In this document: one piece after another, positions 1-7,927 of the stretch
Numbering within the stretch: position 1 is the stretch's first letter
Layout of the letters: each line of letters starts with the position of its first letter
DNA from: a virus
DNA length: 64,000 nt
Virus record (IMG/VR): IMGVR_UViG_3300025889_000115
Coordinates: 1 to 64,000 of that record
Strand: one strand, 5' to 3'
The notes under the pieces: model-generated
The model's database searches: none
Told to the model about the DNA's origin: nothing
Seen by the model: the letters and a program-made list of their open reading frames with translations, nothing else
Program-made: the position numbers and the translations under genes

Positions 1-1
1 T

Positions 2-1000
2 AACGGCGGCAGGATTATGCTGTTGTCGGCTGAGAACCCGGACGCCCTTCGAGGCATCTACCTTGATGAGTGTGTCTTCGACGAGTTTGGCATGCAGAAC
101 CCGAGGGTATGGGGGGAGGTTGTGAGACCGGCACTGTCTGACAGGCAGGGCTCGGCATGTTTTTTGGGAACCCCGGCGGGCCACAATCATTTTTTTGATT
201 TGCTGGAAACGGCCAAGGGGCAGTTAGCCGAGGGCAGCAGCGACTGGTACTACAAGATTTGCAAGGCCAGTGAGACAGGGATTGTGCGCCCAGAGGAACT
301 TGAGGCGGCTCAGGCGCAGATGACGCCGGAGCAATACGAGCAGGAATACGAGTGTTCATTCACCGCAGCGATTATTGGCGCGTATTATGGTAAGCTCTTG
401 GCGGATGCTGATGACAATGGCCGTGTGACGCGGGTGCCTTATGACCCGGCCTATCCAGTTCATACGGCCTGGGACTTGGGTATCAACGACTCGACAGCCA
501 TCTGGTTTGCGCAAGTGTTTCGCGGGGGCGCGGTAAATGTTATTGATTATTACGAGAGTTCTGGCGTTGGTCTCGACCATTATGCAGATATACTCTCAAA
601 GAAAGACTATACGTATGGCGACCACCTCGCTCCTCACGACATTGAGGTCCGTGAGTTGGGCTCGGGTAAAAGCCGCTGGGAAACGGCTTATACGCTGGGA
701 ATCAAATTCAGGGTCATCCCGAAAATGAAGGTGGCAGATGGCATTAACGCTGCGCGTATGTTAATACCTAAATGTTACTTTGACCGCGACAACTGCGGCG
801 AAGGTCTTGAGATGCTAAGACAATACCGGCAGGAATGGGATGAGAAGCGTAAATCCTTTAGGGACCATCCAAGACATGACTATACGAGCCATGCAGCGGA
901 TGCTTTCCGTTATCTTGCTGTTGGTCTTGAAAACCGAGCAGTCATGTCTCGTCCTCCGCAGCAGATTGCGCAGATGGAATACAACCCTTTCACGCTATAG
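2..1000 (+). CDS. terL: Terminase large subunit, unit A (5' end cut by window edge)
   Basis: This is the packaging motor ATPase/nuclease that pumps phage DNA into proheads. The reading frame is open from the first bases. By alignment with the complete copy at 35194-36480, the first 96 residues, including the Walker A motif, lie outside the window. Visible parts are the Walker B region IYLDE, the LGTP coupling motif, the nuclease-domain aspartate motif WDLGIND and the C-terminal acidic motif ADAFRY. By eye it differs from the unit B copy at about 25 of 332 positions. The stop codon is followed after 9 bp by the next head-operon gene. Confidence 0.95.
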   Translation, partial: NGGRIMLLSAENPDALRGIYLDECVFDEFGMQNPRVWGEVVRPALSDRQGSACFLGTPAGHNHFFDLLETAKGQLAEGSSDWYYKICKASETGIVRPEELEAAQAQMTPEQYEQEYECSFTAAIIGAYYGKLLADADDNGRVTRVPYDPAYPVHTAWDLGINDSTAIWFAQVFRGGAVNVIDYYESSGVGLDHYADILSKKDYTYGDHLAPHDIEVRELGSGKSRWETAYTLGIKFRVIPKMKVADGINAARMLIPKCYFDRDNCGEGLEMLRQYRQEWDEKRKSFRDHPRHDYTSHAADAFRYLAVGLENRAVMSRPPQQIAQMEYNPFTL

Positions 1001-1009
1001 AGGCAACTG

Positions 1010-1453
1010 ATGACTGAAAAGGTAAGTACAAGCGCTGGCCCTTCCGGTAGACAGCCTGCTTTCCCCACCCCTACGGGGGTAGCTTTGAGCGCCATTGGAA
1101 GGTTTTCGAGGGAGCGCCAAGCCAAGATTCTAAAGGATGACCCGACGGCAGAAGTGGTACGCGATGCCAGTGGCAAGCAAGTTGGCGTTGTACACAAGGG
1201 CTTATTCGGCGGAAGGGTTTATAGCGGTCGGCCTGAGTTTGACCCGATTAGTGGTGGCCAAACCCAACGTGATGAACAAGCTACGATTATTAGCGCCCCA
1301 GAAACCACTCCAGAGCCAGAAGTCACCCCAGAGGTTACGCCGGAGATTGTTCCTGATGACCTCATGGGTAGCACAGAGCGCGGTCGCCGTCGCAGCAAGC
1401 GTCTTGGTGGTGCTGGCACTCTGCTTGAAGGCGGAGGCGCACTCTATGAATGA
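1010..1453 (+). CDS. Head-operon protein of unknown function, C-terminal LLEGGG tail
   Basis: 147 residues. The middle is low-complexity, with TPEVTPEVTPE-type repeats, followed by a basic stretch (RGRRRSKR) and the C-terminal tag GTLLEGGGALYE. The unit B counterpart at 36490-37194 is longer (234 aa) with an unrelated N-terminal part but the same Pro/Glu repeat and C-terminal tag. The C-terminus is therefore the conserved functional part. It sits between terL and the portal gene, which suggests a head assembly or connector accessory. I recognise no family. Confidence 0.75.
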   Translation: MTEKVSTSAGPSGRQPAFPTPTGVALSAIGRFSRERQAKILKDDPTAEVVRDASGKQVGVVHKGLFGGRVYSGRPEFDPISGGQTQRDEQATIISAPETTPEPEVTPEVTPEIVPDDLMGSTERGRRRSKRLGGAGTLLEGGGALYE

Positions 1454-2411
1454 GGCCATGCCAACAGTGTTGCCTGAAACATCGCCGCGCAGAGGGATTT
1501 TGCGTCTTCTGTCAGACCGCGAAAGTGCAGGCGGCACAGACAGAACAACAATGAGCAAGGACGACGGGAAGCGCACACGCGGAACATACCACATCACACT
1601 AGAAGCAGCGCAAGAGCATGCCCAAGAGTTTCCCTTTCTTAATAGATACAAAGGCTTAAGTGACCAAAACAGAGATAGCTTTGCGCAGTACATGATTGAA
1701 AACCCAGAAACAGAAACAAAACTGGCAAGGGCCGTTTTGGATAAAAAATATGCAGAGCTTGAGGCGGCGGGTGTTAGCCTTTCTCAACTTAGAGAATTTG
1801 AAAGGGATGCTCTGGGCTTATTGTTTTTTAATGCTGGCACTGGCAAGTTTACAAGATTAAAAAGAAATTTATCTGCGCTAACAAAGTATAGGGCAAAATT
1901 TGGAGAAACCCCTACACCAGAGCAAGCAGATATCTTGGAAAGGTTACGAATTGCTAGTGCCGGAGAAATGGATGCAATTAACGCACAAGTGATTGTGGAG
2001 CAGGAAGACGGAACCAAGATTTCTGAAAGAAAACCCGTCCGGGGGTTGGCAATAAGACAGCTATCAACACAAGACTACTTTTTAACAGGGGAAGACACGT
2101 TTAAGTCATACTATCCGGGCGGAACCCGCGCTGAAAGCGTAAGAACCACAAACAAAGCCAAGCAGCTTATTGACGCTTCTAACCAGCGCGGCCAAGCAGC
2201 TTTTGAAGGCGCTTTGCCATATATAAAAATGGATGCGGCCCGAGAAGATTCCCAAGGGATTCTTTCTGTGACTGTAAACGAAAAAGACGAATTGTCAGAC
2301 GATGCTCAGTACAGGCTGGTAAACACTGAACTTGACGGCATCCCAGAGCTATCGCCACCACCAGACGCCATGCTTTTTGCTGGCCCGCAAACTGAAACAC
2401 CGCAACCGTAG
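1446..2411 (+). CDS. Unit A-specific protein, possible lysozyme-superfamily domain
   Basis: 321 residues starting at ATG 1446, which overlaps the previous stop by 8 bp. It has no counterpart in unit B, where the flanking genes abut. Residues about 20-75 contain RLLSDRES, then GTYHIT, then GLSDQNRDSFAQYM. This order resembles lysozyme-superfamily lytic enzymes such as lambda R: a catalytic Glu after a helix, a G-x-Y-x-I/L-T turn, then a helix beginning S-x-x-x-Q/R-D. The assignment is inferred from motif spacing only. The C-terminal half is unrecognised. The stretch 1640-1960 is visibly more AT-rich than its surroundings, consistent with recent acquisition. A virion-associated or relocated muralytic enzyme is one possibility; an unrelated cargo gene is equally open. 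Confidence 0.55.
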   Translation: MNEAMPTVLPETSPRRGILRLLSDRESAGGTDRTTMSKDDGKRTRGTYHITLEAAQEHAQEFPFLNRYKGLSDQNRDSFAQYMIENPETETKLARAVLDKKYAELEAAGVSLSQLREFERDALGLLFFNAGTGKFTRLKRNLSALTKYRAKFGETPTPEQADILERLRIASAGEMDAINAQVIVEQEDGTKISERKPVRGLAIRQLSTQDYFLTGEDTFKSYYPGGTRAESVRTTNKAKQLIDASNQRGQAAFEGALPYIKMDAAREDSQGILSVTVNEKDELSDDAQYRLVNTELDGIPELSPPPDAMLFAGPQTETPQP

Positions 2412-2424
2412 CCAAGAGGGTATT

Positions 2425-2634
2425 ATGAGCTTTTTAACCCCGTCTGCACCACCACCGCCACCTCCTCCTCCGCCTCCTCCTCCGGAGCCTGACCTTGGCC
2501 GCGCCCGTGTTTTGGCAGAAGAAGCCGAAACCCAAGCCCGTGCAAGACGCAAGGGAAGGGGTGCTACGATTGTTGCTGGCGCTTTGGGTGATACGACAGA
2601 GACTAAAACTGGCACACCGACATTGATGGGTTAG
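2425..2634 (+). CDS. Small head-operon protein with polyproline run
   Basis: 69 residues. It starts MSFLTPS and then has a run of 12 prolines, followed by EPDLGRARVLAEEAE (probably helical), a basic patch (RARRKGRG), and ends PTLMG. The ATG at 2425 is preceded by AAGAGGG. The unit B copy (37204-37410) keeps both ends but has a shorter Pro run broken by Thr. Its place immediately upstream of the portal in both units suggests a small virion or connector factor; the function is unknown. Confidence 0.8.
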   Translation: MSFLTPSAPPPPPPPPPPPPEPDLGRARVLAEEAETQARARRKGRGATIVAGALGDTTETKTGTPTLMG

Positions 2635-2636
2635 CT

Positions 2637-4223
2637 ATGAACAAAGCATCCGAACACGTTAAACGCTTCGATTACCTCAAGAGCCGCAGAGATAACTGGG
2701 ACACGCATTACCAGGAACTTGCGGACTATATGCTGCCCCGAAAGGCAGACATTGTGAAGAAGCGGTCTCGCGGTGAAAAGCGCATGGAGCTTATCTATGA
2801 TGGCACTGCGCTTCAATCCATCGACCTAATGGCAGCTTTCCTGCACGGGATGCTGACCAGCGGGGCATCGCCTTGGTTCCACTTGGATGTCAAGGACGAA
2901 ATGATTAACCGCGATGACGATGTTCGTGAATGGCTGCAAGACACCAGCATGCGTATGATGCAGGCCTTCCAGCGGTCAAACTTTGAGACTGAGGTGCATG
3001 AAGCGTATGTGGACTTGGTTGTGTTTGGCACAGCCTGCATGTTCTGCGAGATGGACCGCAAGAACTTACGGTTTAGCACCCGCCACATTTCTGAATATTA
3101 TGTTCAGGAAGACCAGTATGGCATGGTCAACACGGTCTACCGGCTTTACAAGATGACAGCCACACAGGCTGTAGAGCGCTTTGGTCTTGAGCGTGTCGGT
3201 GACTTTATCCGCAAGAAGCACGAGAAGAACGGCGACGAAGAGATAGAAATCCTTCACGCAGTAATGCCACGCACCGACCGCGATGTAACCGCGCCGGACA
3301 ATATGAACATGCCGTTCATGTCGGTGTATGTTTGCAAGGCTACCGGGATGGAGATTTCACAAGGTGGCTTTGAAGAACTGCCCTATGTTGTGCCTCGCTT
3401 CCTGAAAGCTACCGGCGAAGTGATGGGCCGCAGCCCTGCAATGACAGCGCTGCCTGACGTTAAGATGTTGAATCTTATGTCAAAAACCATCATCCAAGCG
3501 GCTCAGAAGCAGATTGACCCGCCGTTGCTGGTGCCTGATGACGGCTTCTTGCTACCTATTCGCACCCAGCCCGGTGGCCTAAACTTTTTCCGTTCCGGCT
3601 CCCGCGAGACGATTACGCCGCTGAACACGGGTGCCAACATTCCTATTGGTCTGAACATGGAAGAACAGCGCCGCACCGCTATTCGCCAAGCGTTCTATGT
3701 TGACCAGATTCTGACTGCTGGCTCTCCGCAGATGACTGCGACAGAGGTGATTCAAAGGCAGGAAGAGCGCATGAGGGTCATTGGCCCCGTGCTGGGCAGG
3801 CTCATGAATGAGATGCTTCGCCCGCTGATTGACCGTGTGTTTGCGCTGATGTTGCGCAACGACATGCTGGCACCGGCACCTGAAATCCTCCAAGGTCGTG
3901 ACATTGATATTGAGTATGTCTCACCGCTGGCACGAGCGCAGAAATCAAGCAGCCTGAACAACACCATGCGGGCGCTTGAGATTCTCCTGCCTCTGGCGCA
4001 GAGCTTGCCGGTTGGCGACCACATCGACCCTGATGGGTTAGTCCGCCACGTCACAGATTCACTTGGTGTCCCGAAAGCCACACTCAGGTCGCAGCGTGAA
4101 GTAAACGAAACTCGTGAAGCGCGAGCGCAAGCAGAGCAAGAGGCTATGCAGCGCCAGCGTGACCAAGAGGATGTTTACACAACAGCGCAGGCTGCACAGG
4201 CCGTGAGGATGGTTCAGTCGTGA
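2637..4223 (+). CDS. Portal (T7-type head-tail connector protein)
   Basis: 528 residues. It forms the dodecameric ring at the portal vertex through which DNA is packaged and ejected. The sequence has the features of the podoviral head-to-tail connector family: an N-terminal helical region with the KSRRDNWDTHYQELADYMLPR segment, the MLTSGASPWFHL motif, a MTATEV motif in the stem/crown region, and a Gln/Ala-rich C-terminal tail. It starts 2 bp after the previous stop and its end overlaps the next gene through GTGA. The unit B copy (529 aa) is closely similar throughout. Confidence 0.95.
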   Translation: MNKASEHVKRFDYLKSRRDNWDTHYQELADYMLPRKADIVKKRSRGEKRMELIYDGTALQSIDLMAAFLHGMLTSGASPWFHLDVKDEMINRDDDVREWLQDTSMRMMQAFQRSNFETEVHEAYVDLVVFGTACMFCEMDRKNLRFSTRHISEYYVQEDQYGMVNTVYRLYKMTATQAVERFGLERVGDFIRKKHEKNGDEEIEILHAVMPRTDRDVTAPDNMNMPFMSVYVCKATGMEISQGGFEELPYVVPRFLKATGEVMGRSPAMTALPDVKMLNLMSKTIIQAAQKQIDPPLLVPDDGFLLPIRTQPGGLNFFRSGSRETITPLNTGANIPIGLNMEEQRRTAIRQAFYVDQILTAGSPQMTATEVIQRQEERMRVIGPVLGRLMNEMLRPLIDRVFALMLRNDMLAPAPEILQGRDIDIEYVSPLARAQKSSSLNNTMRALEILLPLAQSLPVGDHIDPDGLVRHVTDSLGVPKATLRSQREVNETREARAQAEQEAMQRQRDQEDVYTTAQAAQAVRMVQS

Positions 4224-4420
4224 AGGACATAGAAAAGCTAAAGCATATGTACAAAGAGACCTTTGAGACCGAGGGCGGTCAGAAGGTCTTGCGAGACTTG
4301 GAGGCCCGTGCGAATTGGAGGGCGTCCAGCTATGTGGCTGGCGATGCAAACGCCACCGCATTTGAAGAGGGCAAACGCGCTGTCCTGCTTCACATCCACA
4401 ACATGATGACACAGGAGTAA
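4220..4420 (+). CDS. Small conserved protein between portal and scaffold (Bbp19-like)
   Basis: 66 residues, with a GTG start overlapping the portal stop (GTGA), which suggests translational coupling. The pattern is LKHMYxETF, GQKVLRDLEAR, NATAFEEGKRAVLLHIHNMM. This resembles the short Bbp19-type proteins found at this place in podovirus head operons. The unit B copy at 38999-39199 has the same length. Its role is unknown, probably in head assembly. Confidence 0.8.
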   Translation: MKDIEKLKHMYKETFETEGGQKVLRDLEARANWRASSYVAGDANATAFEEGKRAVLLHIHNMMTQE

Positions 4421-4422
4421 CA

Positions 4423-5259
4423 ATGTCAGAGGAAGCTATCGAACAGGTAGCCCAGCCTGAAACTACACTGATGGAAACCCCAGCAGAGGTAGCACAGGGC
4501 GGGTCTGGTAACGAGTTCCTATCCACTATACCGGAGGATTTGCGTGACCACCCAAGCCTGGGGCCAATTAAGGATGTCGAGAACCTCGCTCGTTCTTATG
4601 TAAACGCACAAAGACTGATTGGCGCGGACAAACTGCCGATGCCAGTCAACCCAACAGCCGAAGACCTTGACAACATCTATAGCCGTCTTGGCCGTCCAGA
4701 AAGTGCGGATGGCTATGAAATTGCAGTTGATGGCAACATTGTGACCGAAGATGTTGCAAAGTCTTACGCTGATGTAGCGCATAATCTGCGCCTAACCCCA
4801 GACCAAGCTAACGGTGTGCTGGAATATTACCGCGCTATGGTTCAGGAGTCCGGGCAACTAAGCGAAGCAGCGGAAACGCAACAACGCGCAAGCACTGAAA
4901 CAGCACTCCGCAAGGAGTGGGGCGACGAGTTTGATGTGCGCATCGAAGACGCGGGCAAGATTGCCAAGCAGTTTGGCAGCGGCGAGTTGCTTGAAATGCG
5001 TTTGGACGATGGGACAAAAGTGGGCAACCATCCTGACTTTATCAGGGCTTTTGCCAAGATGGCCGAGTTCCGTTCCAGCGTAACCAGCGAAGATACCGTC
5101 GCTGACAACGCCATTAGCAGCACAATGTCCCGCCGTGAGGCGCAAGCTGAAATTGAAAGCATTATGTCTTCGCCAGTCTACACTGACCGCAAGAATGTGG
5201 TCGGCAGACAGCAAGCCATTGACCGCGTTCAAGAGCTAATGGAAATGGTTCATGGATGA
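4423..5259 (+). CDS. Capsid scaffolding protein
   Basis: 278 residues, acidic and helix-rich, between portal and coat genes, where podoviruses encode the internal scaffold that guides prohead assembly. Typical family features are an N-terminal acidic Ala/Glu region, DHPSL-PIKDVENLARSYVNAQRLIGADK around residue 40-70, and a Gln/Glu-rich middle. A short C-terminal helix with basic residues (GRQQAIDRVQELM) is the likely coat-binding end. The unit B homologue at 39202-40068 is 10 residues longer. Confidence 0.88.
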   Translation: MSEEAIEQVAQPETTLMETPAEVAQGGSGNEFLSTIPEDLRDHPSLGPIKDVENLARSYVNAQRLIGADKLPMPVNPTAEDLDNIYSRLGRPESADGYEIAVDGNIVTEDVAKSYADVAHNLRLTPDQANGVLEYYRAMVQESGQLSEAAETQQRASTETALRKEWGDEFDVRIEDAGKIAKQFGSGELLEMRLDDGTKVGNHPDFIRAFAKMAEFRSSVTSEDTVADNAISSTMSRREAQAEIESIMSSPVYTDRKNVVGRQQAIDRVQELMEMVHG

Positions 5260-5506
5260 CAAAACAGAGCTTAGGCTTGAATGTTTGCGCCTCGCACTTG
5301 AGTATGGTACTCAAAGAGACGTACTAAATCCCCACCTACTCGCAGATACATACTACGAGTGGGTGACGCAGGGTAGCGGGCAAGCCCGTCCTGCCGACAA
5401 CCGGAAAGACGGTGGCCGCAAGCAGGCCCGAAAAGCCAGGAGTGTCCGCGAGGGTAGCACACCGCAACTTACTGTAAACGCAACTGTAGAGAAGGAGGTA
5501 GGCTAA
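5252..5506 (+). CDS. Small conserved protein upstream of coat gene
   Basis: 84 residues, overlapping the scaffold gene by 8 bp and the coat gene by 1 bp (TAATG). The N-terminal half is a helical LRLECLRLALEYGT segment. The C-terminal half is basic (ADNRKDGGRKQARKARSVREGSTP). The unit B copy is 80 aa with the same two halves. Conserved position and synteny support a real gene, but its function is unknown. Confidence 0.78.
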   Translation: MDDKTELRLECLRLALEYGTQRDVLNPHLLADTYYEWVTQGSGQARPADNRKDGGRKQARKARSVREGSTPQLTVNATVEKEVG

Positions 5507-6405
5507 TGTCTACTCAAGTAACTACGGCATTTGTGCAACAGTATTCTGCAAACGTGCAGATGCTCTCACAGCAGATGGGTTCCCGTCTGCGTGACGCAGT
5601 ACGCATTGAGAATGTTGTTGGTAAAAATGCCTTCATCGACCAAATCGGTCTGGCCACGGCGCAGCTTCGCACCTCCCGCCATGCCGACACTCCCCAGCTT
5701 GACACTCCGCATGAGCGGCGTCGTCTGAGCCTGGCTGACTACGAGTATGCTGACCTGATTGATGACCAGGACAAAATCCGCATGCTCATCGACCCGACTT
5801 CATCCTACGCACAAGCCGCAGCAGCAGCTATGGGTCGTGCAATGGATGACGTTGTTATCACCGCCGCTCTTGGCACAGCCTCCACTGGCGAAACCGGCAG
5901 CAGCACTGAGGCAGCGTTTAGCGCCTCTGACGACAACTACATCGTAAACGGCAACACCAACCTGACCCTCGCAAAGCTGCGTCAGGCCAAGGAACTGCTG
6001 GATGCCGGTGACGTTGACCCGTCGATTCCTCGTTACTTTGCCGCTGGCCCAAGCCAGATTCAGAATCTGCTGGCTGACACCACGGTAACTTCGAGCGACT
6101 TCAACACTGTAAAGGCTCTGGTACAGGGCGAACTCGACACCTTCATGGGCTTCAAGTTCATCATGACCAACCGCCTGAACACCACTGATGACGCAGAAAC
6201 TGCTGCATCTGGTGACGTTCGCAAGTGTTTCGCTTGGGCCGAGGATGGCATTACTCTGGGTATTGGCAAGGATGTATCTGCCCGCATCGACGAGCGTTCC
6301 GACAAAGGTTACGCGACTCAGGTGTACTACTGCATGAGCATCGGCGCGGTACGCATGGAGAAGGCCAAAGTCGTTCAAGTCAACTGTGACGAAACCCCGG
6401 ACTAA
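5506..6405 (+). CDS. Major capsid (coat) protein
   Basis: 299 residues. The gene follows scaffold and has the strongest ribosome-binding site of the head operon (GAAGGAGG upstream of TAATG). The N-terminal sequence MSTQVTTAFVQQYSANVQ, with RLRD, YEYADLIDDQDK and an Ala-rich YAQAAAAAMGRAMDD helix, is typical of the HK97-fold coat proteins of this podovirus group (resembling Phage_capsid_2). The unit B copy is 297 aa and very similar. It differs mainly in a surface-like segment around residues 125-150. Confidence 0.92.
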   Translation: MSTQVTTAFVQQYSANVQMLSQQMGSRLRDAVRIENVVGKNAFIDQIGLATAQLRTSRHADTPQLDTPHERRRLSLADYEYADLIDDQDKIRMLIDPTSSYAQAAAAAMGRAMDDVVITAALGTASTGETGSSTEAAFSASDDNYIVNGNTNLTLAKLRQAKELLDAGDVDPSIPRYFAAGPSQIQNLLADTTVTSSDFNTVKALVQGELDTFMGFKFIMTNRLNTTDDAETAASGDVRKCFAWAEDGITLGIGKDVSARIDERSDKGYATQVYYCMSIGAVRMEKAKVVQVNCDETPD

Positions 6406-6419
6406 GAGGAGATTAACAA

Positions 6420-6917
6420 ATGGCTAACGTAAACACTTCTCTTGTTTCCAACTTTGAGGCTAGCCCTCAAGTCATGAACGCATCGCATGAACTGCACGGT
6501 GTAAAGCGTGTAGCACAGGGAACCATCGCCCTTGCGGCTGGTGACCTGTCTGCATCCGACACTGTGATGCTTGCACCGGTTCCAACCAATGCTAGCATTA
6601 CCAGCATCAAGCTGTTCAACGATGACCTTGACTCTGGGACCACCAACACTTGCGATGTCGGCATCTACAACACCGATGGTGTCGCTGTTGACGATGATGC
6701 GTATGCGTCGGCTATCACCGACCTTCGCGCTGCTGTCACCGTCGGCACTGAGGTTGCGTTTGAAGCCCGCGACATCAACGCAATGGGCCAGCAAGTTTGG
6801 GAAGATGCAGGCGCATCGTCTGACCCAGGCGGTTACTACTACATCGGACTCGTGTTCGATGGAGCCGGTGACACTGGCGGCGACCTCTCGTTCATCATCG
6901 AGTACGTCGTAAACTAA
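6420..6917 (+). CDS. Putative head decoration / minor head protein
   Basis: 165 residues, starting 15 bp after the coat gene with an AGAGGAG site. It is beta-rich, with many alternating Thr/Val/Asp segments and the C-terminal motif FIIEYVV. The position directly after the coat gene and before the terminator fits a capsid decoration or fibre protein. The unit B homologue (159 aa) keeps both ends but varies in the middle, as expected for an exposed protein. The function is inferred from context. Confidence 0.65.
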   Translation: MANVNTSLVSNFEASPQVMNASHELHGVKRVAQGTIALAAGDLSASDTVMLAPVPTNASITSIKLFNDDLDSGTTNTCDVGIYNTDGVAVDDDAYASAITDLRAAVTVGTEVAFEARDINAMGQQVWEDAGASSDPGGYYYIGLVFDGAGDTGGDLSFIIEYVVN

Positions 6918-6925
6918 CCAGTTAA

Positions 6926-6953
6926 GGGGGGCGGCTTGAAACCGCCCTCCTTT
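6926..6953 (+). terminator. Intrinsic terminator after the head genes
   Basis: A 9-bp GC stem (GGGGGGCGG pairing with CCGCCCTCC, one G-T pair) with a 7-base loop is followed by a short T run. The same hairpin with a compensated loop occurs at 41709-41736 in unit B. It probably attenuates transcription after coat and decoration genes, giving more head than tail message. Confidence 0.7.
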
Positions 6954-6978
6954 CACTCCTGCTCCGGGGGATAGATGG

Positions 6979-7329
6979 GTGGAGTACAACAGAGATTTCC
7001 GGTACGACCTCAAGGTGGGTCAAATGGCGGAAAGTTGGCTTGCTGACGTACTGCAAACCCGAACCATCGAAATAAAAAGAGACTTCAAAGCTTCACGAAC
7101 CGGCAGAGTGTTTGTGGAGTTTTTTTCTAGGGGGAAGCCGTCAGGCATAGACACAACAGAGGCGGACTTCTGGGCGTTTATCATAGACGGCGAAACTGTG
7201 GTAATATTGCCAACAGCACGGCTCAAGGAGCTTGTGCAGGAAGCAAAGGACGAAGGCAAGATTTGGAAGGGCGGTGACTCTAACACGAGCCAAGGCGTCC
7301 TGATTGATTTGGAAAGGTTAGTAAAGTAA
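6979..7329 (+). CDS. Putative PD-(D/E)XK-like nuclease in the tail operon
   Basis: 116 residues with a GTG start; unit B uses GTG at the same place. The segment TIEIKRD gives an acidic-x-Lys signature. It is followed by VFVEF and a GKPSGI-TTEADFWAF segment, a pattern seen in small phage proteins with a restriction-endonuclease-like fold. Catalytic competence is unproven. It overlaps the tail tubular A start through TAATG. A role in DNA processing during packaging or injection is possible. Confidence 0.6.
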   Translation: MEYNRDFRYDLKVGQMAESWLADVLQTRTIEIKRDFKASRTGRVFVEFFSRGKPSGIDTTEADFWAFIIDGETVVILPTARLKELVQEAKDEGKIWKGGDSNTSQGVLIDLERLVK

Positions 7330-7925
7330 TGCCCTCCGTAGTGGACATATGCAACGAAGCGATGCACCTGTTGGGCGCTGACACAATCACGTCCCTAACC
7401 GAAAACTCGAAAGAGGCGCGTTACTGTAATTCATCTTACGATGACAAGCGTGATGCTGTTCTTCGCGCTCACCCTTGGAATATTGCTGTGACCCGTGCGG
7501 CCCTCGCAAGAGACGCAACCGCCCCAGCGTTTGGGTTCTCTAGCCAGTTTACATTACCTACCAACCCATACTGTTTGCGGGTTCTATCCTTTTGGAACAA
7601 AAGTGTTGATAGCGAAGTATCCGCATACGACAGTCAAATATCCTTTAAGATTGAGGGCCGCAAAGTTATGACCAACGAGGACGAATGTAAGATTACTTAC
7701 ATTGGTCGGGTCATTGACACAGAACAGTATGACTCCTTGCTAGTAAGCGCCATAGCTTGCCGCATAGCAGCGGATGGCGCGTATCATCTAACTGGCAGCA
7801 TGAATGTGGCTCAACAAATGCAAGCTTTGTATGAAACAAGATTAAGAGAGGCTCGTGGCATTGACGCGATGGAAGGCACACCAGACAAGATTATTGCTGA
7901 TGACTTTGTGAACATAAGGCTCTAG
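7329..7925 (+). CDS. Tail tubular protein A (T7 gp11-like)
   Basis: 198 residues. It forms the adaptor ring between portal and nozzle in T7-like tails. Typical features are the N-terminal MPSVVDICNEAMHLLGA helix, SLTENSKEAR, and a RDAVLRAHPWN motif around residue 40-50. It is coupled to the upstream gene (TAATG). The unit B copy has the same length. Confidence 0.88.
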   Translation: MPSVVDICNEAMHLLGADTITSLTENSKEARYCNSSYDDKRDAVLRAHPWNIAVTRAALARDATAPAFGFSSQFTLPTNPYCLRVLSFWNKSVDSEVSAYDSQISFKIEGRKVMTNEDECKITYIGRVIDTEQYDSLLVSAIACRIAADGAYHLTGSMNVAQQMQALYETRLREARGIDAMEGTPDKIIADDFVNIRL

Positions 7926-7927
7926 GC

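Noticed and set aside
1137-1445. In-frame region upstream of ATG 1446
   Set aside because: It overlaps the previous head gene in another frame with arbitrary amino acid content. The natural start is the coupled ATG at 1446.
2460-2500. Proline-codon triplet tract as a recent expansion artefact
   Set aside because: The tract is variable but present in both units with mixed Pro codons, so it is a genuine coding feature rather than an assembly error.
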